Shown one piece after another: positions 27,637 through 35,457 of a stretch of DNA of 59,789 bases; within the stretch, counting starts at the first letter, position 1, and each line of letters opens with the position of its first letter. Under the pieces are notes generated by a model. It saw only the letters and a list, made by a program, of their open reading frames with translations, was not told where the DNA came from and did not search any database. The position numbers and the translations under genes are program-made. The DNA lies in assembly GCF_011038785.1 (NCBI RefSeq), contig NZ_JAAKDT010000015.1, positions 1-59,789 of the forward strand, given 5' to 3'. This DNA is from Parabacteroides sp. ZJ-118. Its GTDB lineage: Bacteria; Bacteroidota; Bacteroidia; Bacteroidales; Tannerellaceae.

Positions 27637-27951
27637 TTATTTTAGTTCCATGATCTCGATGGCGATGCCTTCTTCCTCAATGAAGGCGATCGTCAGGTGT
27701 TCGTCGCAAACAGCCGGGCCAAAGATGACCTTCTTCCCTTCCAGCTCTTTTTCCAGGCAAGGAACCGTATAAGCGATGTGACCATTGGTCTGTACCAACT
27801 CCGGCAGGCAGCTGCCTTTCTCGAACTTCAAGAACTCGATCCGGTTCGGGCTCTTGCCGTAATCCGTCAACCATACACCCAGGCCTTCGTTATAAACCGC
27901 GCCTTCTTTACTCTCCGTAGTGACAATTCCTACATGATTAAATGTTCTCAT
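27637..27951 (-). CDS. Small VOC/glyoxalase-fold protein
   Basis: The 104-residue protein has the outline of a vicinal-oxygen-chelate domain: an N-terminal NHVGIVT (first metal-type His), YTVPCLEKELEGKKVIFGP in the middle and IAIEIMELK at the end (last Glu). It is a little short for a full VOC unit and would work as a dimer. VOC enzymes include epimerases, isomerases and dioxygenases; in this setting an epimerase or isomerase acting before the kinase is possible. It lies 18 nt after the ccsBA-like gene and 41 nt before dhaK. Confidence 0.7.
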   Translation of the reverse strand: MRTFNHVGIVTTESKEGAVYNEGLGVWLTDYGKSPNRIEFLKFEKGSCLPELVQTNGHIAYTVPCLEKELEGKKVIFGPAVCDEHLTIAFIEEEGIAIEIMELK

Positions 27952-27969
27952 GATCTATTCAATTTACAG

Positions 27970-30417
27970 TTAGACAATTATATTATTAAAACTCGTTCTC
28001 TTCCGATACGATACAAAGCCGACTCCTCCTACGAGGAGAATCGACAGATAAAGATAAACAAATATCCCGTTCACGTTGTCATTCTGGCCGTAAGAGTGCA
28101 TGCCACTCAAGAAATAATTCACGCCGAAGAAGGTCATCAGCACCGAATAGAAGGCCAGGACAGACGTGAGATTAAACAGCCACAGGTTGTTGCATCTCGG
28201 TATCAGGCGAAGGTGCGTCACGATCGCGTAGAGCACCATCGTGATCAACGCCCACGTCTCCTTCGGGTCCCAGCCCCAATAACGCCCCCACGACTCATTC
28301 GCCCAGATCGCTCCCAGGAAAGTACCGATCGACATCAAGGCCAGCCCGATCCAAAGCGACATCTCGTTCACGATACTCAATTCCCGTACCCGCTCTTTGA
28401 GCGTCAGGACATTCCTCTCCCCGCCTACGCTCATCATCGCCAGATTGGTCAGGCCGATCAGGCAGCTAATACCGAAGAAGCCGTAAGCCCCCACGATAAC
28501 CGCCACATGGAACATCAGCCAAGGGGATTTCAGGACCGGGACCAGCGGATTGATCTGCGGATCCATCCAACTCAAGCCGGACACGAACAGGATGATCCCT
28601 CCGAATAACGTTGCCAGCGCAAACGTAAGCGTACTCCTTCGTACGAACAACAACCCGGCGAGTACCGTGGCCCACGCCACGTAAACCATCGTCTCGTAGG
28701 AGTTGCTCCAAGGGGCGTAACCCGCGATATACCACCGCATCCCCATCCCATACATATGGTAGGCGAACGCGACACAAATCCCCAGGCTCAACGCCCAAAT
28801 CGTATAGGTGATCCATCTCCCCTTCCTGAACAAGGCCGCGAAAGCGAGGAGCAGCAGCGAGCCGCCCAGGATCAGGTAGCCTTTCTCGCATCTTCGGAAT
28901 ACATCCATCCGGTTGTATTTGATCTCGGCCTGTATTTTCTCCGGACGAATATCCACCGCCCTGTTCTTGGCTTGTTGGTACGTATGGATCATGCCGACCA
29001 CCTCGTCCGCCTTCTCCCAGTTACCGCTCTTCAACGCTTCTTGCACCTCCGACAGGTACCAGCCCATGATGCGGGTGACGAACAGGGAGTCTTTCCCGGA
29101 GAACACCGACAAGTCATCGCCCGGCGCATACCATTTGCGATCCGGATCGTCCGCCTTCGGGAAAAGATTCAACATCCGGTAATTGATCAATTGATGGAAG
29201 ATGTTTACCTGCTCATCCAGCTTGATCAAGTCTTTGTCGAAGCGGGTACGCTCCGCCGGCATCTTATTGTAGGCCTCGTCCAGCTTCGCTTGCAATTTAT
29301 AGTGTCCGCGGCTATCGAATACCTCTCCGTAGGCACACGCCTTATCCGTAAGGTCGTAATAACCGGCCAGTTCACTGTTCGACAAAGCGATAAACGGTAC
29401 CCGGATCCACATATCCGGCAGGGCCAGGACGCTCAACAGGAACTGATCCGAGTTCAACGGGCCGAACCGATCCGACTTGTGCAACTTTCGCAGCACCTCG
29501 GAAGAGAAGGTATTGATCGGCATCATGCGCCCGCTTACCGACTGGATCGGCAGCGCACCGAACTTGGCGGCGTGTTCCGGGCTTACCGCATATTTCCACA
29601 GGGTCTCCCGCATGTCGGGAGCGACCGCATCTTGCGCCCGTGCGCCTCCCACGGATAGAAGGAGCGCAGCGAGCAGGGCCGTCTTACGGGCGGGCGCCCC
29701 CAAGTCATTCAACTGGCGGCTTAACTGCGTGAAGCGGGAGTCTTTCCCTACCAAGCAGAGTATAAAGCCGATCCCTAAAATTGCATAGCCGGTATATGTG
29801 ATGGTCCTCCCAGCCACATCCCGGTTCACGGAAAGCACCGTCCCTCGCTCATCGGGGTCATAGGAGGCCTGGAAGAAGCGATAACCTTTCACGTCCAGCA
29901 CATTATTCATGTATACCCGGGCATGGCGGGTCTGTCCATCCACATGTACCAGTAGCTCGCTCTCATAGGCGGAGGGGCTGGCGGAGCCGGGATAGCACGT
30001 CAGCGTAAATTTCACGAGCTCCACGCTAAAGGGAAGCCTATGATAAGTCATCTGACCCGAGGTGCGGATCATGATGCGATCATTGGATTCTCCCTCGCGC
30101 AGGTGAAGGATCCCTTCCTCGCCGGAAAGGTGGGAAACCAGGGCGCCCAAAAGGATGACCACAAAGGCGGCATGGGTGACTATCATCCCCCACCTGCGCC
30201 GCTCGAGCAGCCGGCGCCGGATAACGACAGCCGCGAAATTGGCTACCAATAGGAATTGGAGCAAGAGAAAAAGAGGGGAATAGTAAACCATCGTCTTGGC
30301 GACGGCGGTACCGTGATACTTCTCTATAAAGGTCGCGGCGGCCAGGCCGAAGGCGTAGACCGCCAGCAGGGCGATCGTCGTCGCAGTGGAAGAGATGTAT
30401 TTGCTCATTACTTTCAT
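27970..30417 (-). CDS. Fused ResB-CcsA (CcsBA) system II cytochrome c maturation protein
   Basis: The 815-residue membrane protein joins a ResB/Ccs1-like N-terminal half (membrane segments near 10-30, 45-65, 75-95 and 205-225 with a long periplasmic loop) to a CcsA-like C-terminal half. The haem-handling WWD motif is intact (WGRYWGWDP, Asp at 717) and flanking periplasmic histidines are present. Such fusions export haem and attach it to CxxCH apocytochromes. Two genes of the same cluster encode CxxCH proteins, which are the obvious clients. Base composition is clearly richer in G+C than the flanking regions at 21-23 kb. The VOC gene follows 18 nt later. Confidence 0.92.
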   Translation of the reverse strand: MKVMSKYISSTATTIALLAVYAFGLAAATFIEKYHGTAVAKTMVYYSPLFLLLQFLLVANFAAVVIRRRLLERRRWGMIVTHAAFVVILLGALVSHLSGEEGILHLREGESNDRIMIRTSGQMTYHRLPFSVELVKFTLTCYPGSASPSAYESELLVHVDGQTRHARVYMNNVLDVKGYRFFQASYDPDERGTVLSVNRDVAGRTITYTGYAILGIGFILCLVGKDSRFTQLSRQLNDLGAPARKTALLAALLLSVGGARAQDAVAPDMRETLWKYAVSPEHAAKFGALPIQSVSGRMMPINTFSSEVLRKLHKSDRFGPLNSDQFLLSVLALPDMWIRVPFIALSNSELAGYYDLTDKACAYGEVFDSRGHYKLQAKLDEAYNKMPAERTRFDKDLIKLDEQVNIFHQLINYRMLNLFPKADDPDRKWYAPGDDLSVFSGKDSLFVTRIMGWYLSEVQEALKSGNWEKADEVVGMIHTYQQAKNRAVDIRPEKIQAEIKYNRMDVFRRCEKGYLILGGSLLLLAFAALFRKGRWITYTIWALSLGICVAFAYHMYGMGMRWYIAGYAPWSNSYETMVYVAWATVLAGLLFVRRSTLTFALATLFGGIILFVSGLSWMDPQINPLVPVLKSPWLMFHVAVIVGAYGFFGISCLIGLTNLAMMSVGGERNVLTLKERVRELSIVNEMSLWIGLALMSIGTFLGAIWANESWGRYWGWDPKETWALITMVLYAIVTHLRLIPRCNNLWLFNLTSVLAFYSVLMTFFGVNYFLSGMHSYGQNDNVNGIFVYLYLSILLVGGVGFVSYRKRTSFNNIIV

Positions 30418-30443
30418 TTACGGAATCTCTGTTTTAGGGTATG

Positions 30444-30549
30444 ACGCGGGGGCGTGAACCATGGGTATCACGCCTCTGCCTGGGGAGACACCCCTATGCC
30501 TGACTAAGGGAGCATCTAGGTGCCTGCCTGAGGGGACACACCCCCGCGT
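30444..30549. other. Structured GC-rich intergenic segment inside the cluster
   Basis: The gap between the fusion gene and ccsBA is bracketed by ACGCGGGGG (30444-30452) and CCCCCGCGT (30541-30549). Inside are GGCGTG/CACGCC (30451-30474), two GGGG-n5-CCCC hairpins (30482-30494 and 30532-30544) and three to four copies of TGCCTG. There is no T tract and no ORF. It looks like an RNA-level element or the scar of repeat insertion. Confidence 0.55.
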
Positions 30550-30568
30550 AATAAATGTTAAAAACGGA

Positions 30569-33500
30569 CTAGTCTTCGATAATCACCCGGAAACCCACGT
30601 TGAACACGCGCTGGTACGGATAATAGCCCTTACGGGTATAAGCCGTGGAGAACTTCGGCCGCTCGATATACGAGCCGCCTCGAACCACCTTGTACTCGGA
30701 TACCTCTTTCGATTTCCCGTTGTAGGGATAAGGCAGGTAATCGGAACGAGTCCATTCCGCCACGTTACCGTGCATGCAATACAAGCCGAACGGATTCGCC
30801 TCATACGGCTTGCCACCCACTTGGACCAGGTTGCCGTCGTCCACGCCCTCCTCTTTCGGCAAGAACGTGTAGTACTTGTACCAGAAAGAGGTCTTGGGCA
30901 TCGGCTGCGGGTCGATGCCGCTTACGGCAAACAGGAGCGTGGTCGCATCGGCCAGGTTGTCCTTCTTGCCGAAGTCAGCGTTCATGTCGCCATACCAGAA
31001 ATCCCGATCGCTACCGGCGCGGCAGGCCCATTCCCATTGCGCCTCGGTCGGGAGCGTGATGTTCAGGCCGGTCTTCTCGCTCAGCTTCCTGCAATACGCC
31101 ATAGCATCATCGTAGCTTACACGAATCACCGGTTGCTCCGGCTTGTTGGCGGGATATCCCTGAACGACGTGATCCTTCCATTGCTGATCCACGAAGCGGC
31201 TGTCGTGATCCGGGAAGATCACGTTGAATTGCTCGTTCGTAACCTCCAGCTCACCCATCCAGAAAGCCTTGTCGATCTTCACCTTCGCCGTCGGACGCGT
31301 ATCGGATTGCCCGCGGTAGCTGCCCATCACGAATTGTCCGGCCGGTACGCGGACGAATGCCATCCGGATACCCGGGGCCAACTCGATCTCCTTACGAATC
31401 TCCTTCTCGCCGGCCAGCATCGCCTTGACACGGTCTGCGTCGAAAGGCCAGCCTTTCACCTTCAGCTCTTTTTCCTTGGCGAGAGCCAATTTCTCCGGCA
31501 TCTCCGGCTGGATCTCGCCTTTACCCTTCAAGTATGCGGCATAATCGGCGATTTCTTTCTTCCAATCTGCGCCCGCGCCATTTGCGTACTTATCCGTCAA
31601 TTCTTTACGACGCTTGATCTGGTCGAAGCCTTGATACGGGATGATCTCCTTCGGAAGTACGTTCGCATTGAAATAGCCCTTATCCGGGGCATTGTAATCG
31701 ATCCAGTTATACAGGGTCCTCCACTCCTTGTCCGTCAGTCGCACGTTAAAGTGTCCTTTCTTCAACATCCGAACCAGCTCACTCGTGTTCGGATGATACT
31801 CATACGGTTGAAGAACCACCATATCGCCCTCGCCACCTTGACGGTGCACATACGGATGCAGATTTAGGTAAGAAGTGCCATACCCCAGTTTATCCTTCTT
31901 GCCCCCGCGCAAGTCGAAAGCCTTGCCCTCTCCGGTATGGCAGGCGATACAGGCACGGTCCAAGATCGGCTGGATCTCCAGATCGAACGTGAACGAACGG
32001 ACACCGCCCTCCGGGGGAGTCAGCGCACGAGGGGCTCTCCGCGAAGCCATCACGCGTTTCGGGATAGGAATCTGGTTCTGATCCTCATGGCAACCGATAC
32101 AAGAGACCACCTCACCCGGCTGACCGGTCAACCAGCTACGCATCCACTGGATAGCTACTCCATCCTTATCCAACGGTTGGATAGAGATCGGTGTATTCGC
32201 CGGGATCTTGAAGATGGCGGAGCCATCCTCTTCCACCGGAACCGTACCCAACATGCGCTTGATATCCCAACCGGACTGGATTCCATGCCAATTATGATCG
32301 GAGGTAGTTTTCACGTAAGCATACTCATAGGCGTGCAGACGAAGCGACTTGACCGTACCCCGGGGGATGCCTCTCAGACCCTCGCCCTCGTAGATATCCT
32401 GGATAAAGACCGTAGCCTCTTTGTCATTCAACTTTACACGGTCCGGGATCGCCGGAGGAGTCGGCGTCTTACGGACGGCGACTGGACTGATATAGCCCTC
32501 ACCCTCTACCTTGCGCAAACAGGTTACGTTATCGAATACGTCTACCAGATAAATGCCCCACAAATCCCGCGGATCCAATTTGGCGGCCACCAAGAAATAG
32601 GTATCATTCAACGGGGTCGGTTTGATAAACTGCGGCCATACGCCATTTACCAGCTCATCCTTGATCTCCTCCACGATCGGCCGGTTACGATACGGGATCT
32701 CCTGTACCATACCGGCGGCACCCTTGCGCGCTTTCGCCGGGTCGAACACGATCAAGCGACCAGAACGGGCGATACCGTGGTGACCGGAGATGATTCCCAC
32801 GAAAGCGGAGCCATGCCCCGGCAACGGCTGGATATCGAACGTGCTGTTCGGGAACATCGATCCGCTGCCATAGAGCGCCTTCTGCTCCGTACCATCCGGG
32901 TTCATATTCATCACGATGCGAGAATAATAGTGCGTCAGGTCCGTGTACTCCCAACGGGTGTACATCACACGGCCGTTATTCATCACCACCGGGTTCCAGT
33001 TCGCGTCTTGATCGAAGGTCAGACGGCGCAAGTTCCTCGTATCCGGTGTATAAAGTACCATATTGCCAACCGGGTCGTCACCGCTTACACAAGGCACGCC
33101 CTGATAACCGATATTCGAGTTGGCGATGATACGTCCGTCCGGCAGGTAGGTCCCGTCATAAAACTCCAAGTCCGGCTCCTCGTTGTGAATCAATTGCTTA
33201 AATCCAGTGCCATCCAGTTTCACCTCGAATACATTCCAGCGCTTATCGGGCATCGTCTGGGTAAACATCGCACGATCGCCCTCCCAATGCATCCGCAAGT
33301 CGGCGATAGAGGAGCCATTTCCCGGTTTATAGATCGACCGTACCTGTACATCCTCCCCACGTAAATTGCTTAACTCCACAATATCGGCGTCGAATCCCAT
33401 ACGGCGGGCGGACTCTTGGTTGCTCCAGTTATTGCCCTGCGTACCTAAATCTGGGGCCATCGCCTTATGAGCGTTCACACCCAACTTAAAGCGGGCCGCC

Positions 33501-34573
33501 AAGATTTTATCACCGTCTAGGAACGGGTTCGCCAGCAAGATCGTACGCTTGTTGGCGAGCGCTTTCTCGGCGTTGGACAAAGCAGCCTCATCGCCGCTAT
33601 AGATATTGTCGAACCCTTTCTTTACCTGCTGCTCCAGCTCATCCAAGACCGGTTGATACTTGGCGGCATCGAAACCTTTCAATTTTTTCATATCATTGAA
33701 AGCCAGACGAATCGCCTCCATATTCAACCAACTCAAGTCGCTTTGCAAATTACAAATACGTTGGGTTTTCTCATAGAGTCTCAAATATTCACGAATCTGC
33801 GTATCAATATCTTTCTCCGCCTCGATTTGCTTGACAGCGTCCTTTACATATGCGGAGTCCTTCAGACGGGAAGCCAGGTTCAAGACAATCTCACGCTCAG
33901 CGGAAGCGTCACCGGCGGTCAACCAATTCTCCAATCCATCGATATTTGCGTTTAAGGCGCCCAGTTCCTTCGGGTAATCGGCCAGCAAACGTGCGGCCTC
34001 CTCCTTCGGGAAAACATTCATGATACGGAAAAACACACTGCCTACCGTTGACTGATCAGACAAACCCACCTCAGCCTCAAAGCGTACATATTCCTTGTTG
34101 ATATTGTACACCATCACGCCATTGGCATGGCATAATACGCTATGGTCGTATTTCTTACCGCCGATCAACAAAGGATTCCCGTACAAATCCGTATTCTTAC
34201 GGATGCTGCCCGAGCCGGAGACCCAATAATCAGGATCTAACTCATCCAACCAAACCGAACTGCCGTCCGCCTTGATTAAACGGGCGTTCGCCCATGTACC
34301 CCAATCCCAATCCGTTCCATCCGGTCCGGCGGCCGTAACAAGTACCAACTGGTCCAAACCTGTCAAATCGGCGGACATCGGGACAGCCTTCTGCTTCGCC
34401 TTGATCCAAGCCGACAGGATCGGCATGTTCGCCTTCACCAAGGAGGCACGAAGATCAGACTTTTGTTTAACTGAGGCGTCAATCCAGTTATCCGCCTTCT
34501 TTTGCTTCGGACCCGCCGAAACAAGAAGAGAAGTCGACAACAAGAGTGATACCATTGTATAGTATTTATTCAT
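30569..34573 (-). CDS. NPCBM / hydrazine-synthase-alpha-like propeller / di-haem / SUMF1 fusion protein
   Basis: The 1334-residue exported protein has, in order: a signal peptide (1-20), an NPCBM-type carbohydrate-binding-like domain (about 60-190), a helical region (190-370), a propeller with the middle-domain look of hydrazine synthase alpha (about 400-800; YTRWEYTDLTHYYSR, GIISGHHGI), two CxxCH haem sites (C825/C828/H829 and C875/C878/H879), and a C-terminal SUMF1/formylglycine-enzyme-like domain (about 1095-1334; RVPAGQFVMGS, GNVAEWTRSDYLPY, NVGFRVI). The SUMF1 domain lacks the catalytic cysteines: where FGE has RGGSxLC, this has RGGSYIERPKF. Hydrazine chemistry is not expected here; similar fusions occur in planctomycete-like proteins of unknown role. 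It is probably a redox protein acting on a carbohydrate-linked substrate (inference). Confidence 0.85.
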   Translation of the reverse strand: MNKYYTMVSLLLSTSLLVSAGPKQKKADNWIDASVKQKSDLRASLVKANMPILSAWIKAKQKAVPMSADLTGLDQLVLVTAAGPDGTDWDWGTWANARLIKADGSSVWLDELDPDYWVSGSGSIRKNTDLYGNPLLIGGKKYDHSVLCHANGVMVYNINKEYVRFEAEVGLSDQSTVGSVFFRIMNVFPKEEAARLLADYPKELGALNANIDGLENWLTAGDASAEREIVLNLASRLKDSAYVKDAVKQIEAEKDIDTQIREYLRLYEKTQRICNLQSDLSWLNMEAIRLAFNDMKKLKGFDAAKYQPVLDELEQQVKKGFDNIYSGDEAALSNAEKALANKRTILLANPFLDGDKILAARFKLGVNAHKAMAPDLGTQGNNWSNQESARRMGFDADIVELSNLRGEDVQVRSIYKPGNGSSIADLRMHWEGDRAMFTQTMPDKRWNVFEVKLDGTGFKQLIHNEEPDLEFYDGTYLPDGRIIANSNIGYQGVPCVSGDDPVGNMVLYTPDTRNLRRLTFDQDANWNPVVMNNGRVMYTRWEYTDLTHYYSRIVMNMNPDGTEQKALYGSGSMFPNSTFDIQPLPGHGSAFVGIISGHHGIARSGRLIVFDPAKARKGAAGMVQEIPYRNRPIVEEIKDELVNGVWPQFIKPTPLNDTYFLVAAKLDPRDLWGIYLVDVFDNVTCLRKVEGEGYISPVAVRKTPTPPAIPDRVKLNDKEATVFIQDIYEGEGLRGIPRGTVKSLRLHAYEYAYVKTTSDHNWHGIQSGWDIKRMLGTVPVEEDGSAIFKIPANTPISIQPLDKDGVAIQWMRSWLTGQPGEVVSCIGCHEDQNQIPIPKRVMASRRAPRALTPPEGGVRSFTFDLEIQPILDRACIACHTGEGKAFDLRGGKKDKLGYGTSYLNLHPYVHRQGGEGDMVVLQPYEYHPNTSELVRMLKKGHFNVRLTDKEWRTLYNWIDYNAPDKGYFNANVLPKEIIPYQGFDQIKRRKELTDKYANGAGADWKKEIADYAAYLKGKGEIQPEMPEKLALAKEKELKVKGWPFDADRVKAMLAGEKEIRKEIELAPGIRMAFVRVPAGQFVMGSYRGQSDTRPTAKVKIDKAFWMGELEVTNEQFNVIFPDHDSRFVDQQWKDHVVQGYPANKPEQPVIRVSYDDAMAYCRKLSEKTGLNITLPTEAQWEWACRAGSDRDFWYGDMNADFGKKDNLADATTLLFAVSGIDPQPMPKTSFWYKYYTFLPKEEGVDDGNLVQVGGKPYEANPFGLYCMHGNVAEWTRSDYLPYPYNGKSKEVSEYKVVRGGSYIERPKFSTAYTRKGYYPYQRVFNVGFRVIIED

Positions 34574-34605
34574 GTATTATTTAAATTTAGAAGGTTGTTT
34601 ATTGA

Positions 34606-34663
34606 GATCCTAAGGATCACGATTAGCGATCCTTAGGATTACGAAGCATAACTCTAGAGTTTT
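34606..34663. repeat. Three palindromic units with 22-bp period (array B)
   Basis: GATCCTAAGGATCA (34606), GATCCTTAGGATTA (34628) and AACTCTAGAGTTTT (34650) start exactly 22 bp apart with 8-bp spacers. Each unit is itself a near-perfect palindrome, and the first two can also pair with each other as a 12-bp hairpin. The last unit touches the stop codon of the cupin gene; the fusion gene starts 32 nt beyond the first unit. Confidence 0.7.
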
Positions 34664-35422
34664 TTATAAAGCGGCCTTTTGGTTCGTGAAACGTAAACCA
34701 GCGTTGTCGTGATAGCATGCCCACTCATCTACGATAGCGCCTTCCGGGCCTGCCATCATAAAGTGGAATGTCTCCAATTTCTTCAGGCGTAATACGTCAC
34801 CTACCTTCTGAACCACGAAGTTCTTACTCTTGATCGGCCCGTGCCCGGCGGGGATAGCCGGAGCGTCCGGAGTCTCGTCACCTACCTCGGAGAAGTTGTA
34901 TACCCAACCCTTCTCTACCATCCAAGACTCGTGTTTAGCCGGAAAGTCCGTCTTTACGTGGGCATGTTCCGGAATCATCTGGCCCGGCAACAGATAGATA
35001 GCGTGAGCGAAATACTTATACTCCGGATCGTTGATCCAGAAAATACCACCCATACCTACATTTTCGAAATCACCCAAACCAAAGTCGGTCACCCACATAT
35101 CTTTCGCCATCAACTCCGTGAAAGGAACATCATAGAAAGCGAACATATCTTTCATCGCTTCCACAGCGACATTTTGTTGAAACTTGCCGTCCTTATAAAA
35201 ATCGGCGTTCGTGTACTTCTTTGAATAAACCATTGCTTTATTTTTTTGATTGTTAGTATTACATGCGTTCGTACATTCTTTGCGGCAAGTTCCTTCCGGA
35301 CAATTACCCTCCCCGTTAGCGGCGCAACAAGTAGCGTCTGTCGTTGTTTTTCCCGTACATGCGACCATAGATGCCAACACCAATCCAATAGCCGCCATTT
35401 TCATGTTTAAACCTCTTCTCAT
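34664..35422 (-). CDS. Cys-rich cupin lipoprotein
   Basis: The 252-residue protein has a lipoprotein signal ending MVAC, then a linker of about 45 residues with seven cysteines (CC, NCPEGTCRKECTNAC), then a cupin domain with PGQMIPEHAHVKTDFPAKHESW (positions near 130-150) and a second half ending in FHFMMAGPEG. The HxH...E pattern can hold a metal. The overall domain recalls D-lyxose isomerase-type cupins, but that is only a resemblance. The Cys cluster may bind metal or haem-iron, or make disulfides. Starts at 35422 (MRRGLN) or 35404 (MKMAAI) are both workable. It lies 35 nt after the RidA-like gene. Confidence 0.8.
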   Translation of the reverse strand: MRRGLNMKMAAIGLVLASMVACTGKTTTDATCCAANGEGNCPEGTCRKECTNACNTNNQKNKAMVYSKKYTNADFYKDGKFQQNVAVEAMKDMFAFYDVPFTELMAKDMWVTDFGLGDFENVGMGGIFWINDPEYKYFAHAIYLLPGQMIPEHAHVKTDFPAKHESWMVEKGWVYNFSEVGDETPDAPAIPAGHGPIKSKNFVVQKVGDVLRLKKLETFHFMMAGPEGAIVDEWACYHDNAGLRFTNQKAAL

Positions 35423-35457
35423 TTGTTTTTGTGTATAATTTGTTAGTACTATTTGTT

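Noticed and set aside
27697-29658. Plus-strand frames of about 300 codons opposite ccsBA and the VOC gene
   Set aside because: The minus-strand products are well-defined families; these frames are very basic, low in structure and have no start signal.
30569-31310. Active formylglycine-generating enzyme for sulfatases
   Set aside because: The catalytic cysteines are missing and no sulfatase gene lies in the cluster.
30461-33364. Long open frames on the plus strand opposite the 1334-residue fusion gene (about 470 codons each)
   Set aside because: They are in register with a GC-rich minus-strand gene, are rich in Arg/His/Ile/Leu without domain pattern, and the opposite frame has clear haem and SUMF1 motifs.
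30569-34573. Hydrazine synthesis (anammox-type metabolism)
   Set aside because: Only the middle-domain resemblance supports it; no HZS beta/gamma subunits or hydrazine dehydrogenase are present and the organism type does not fit.
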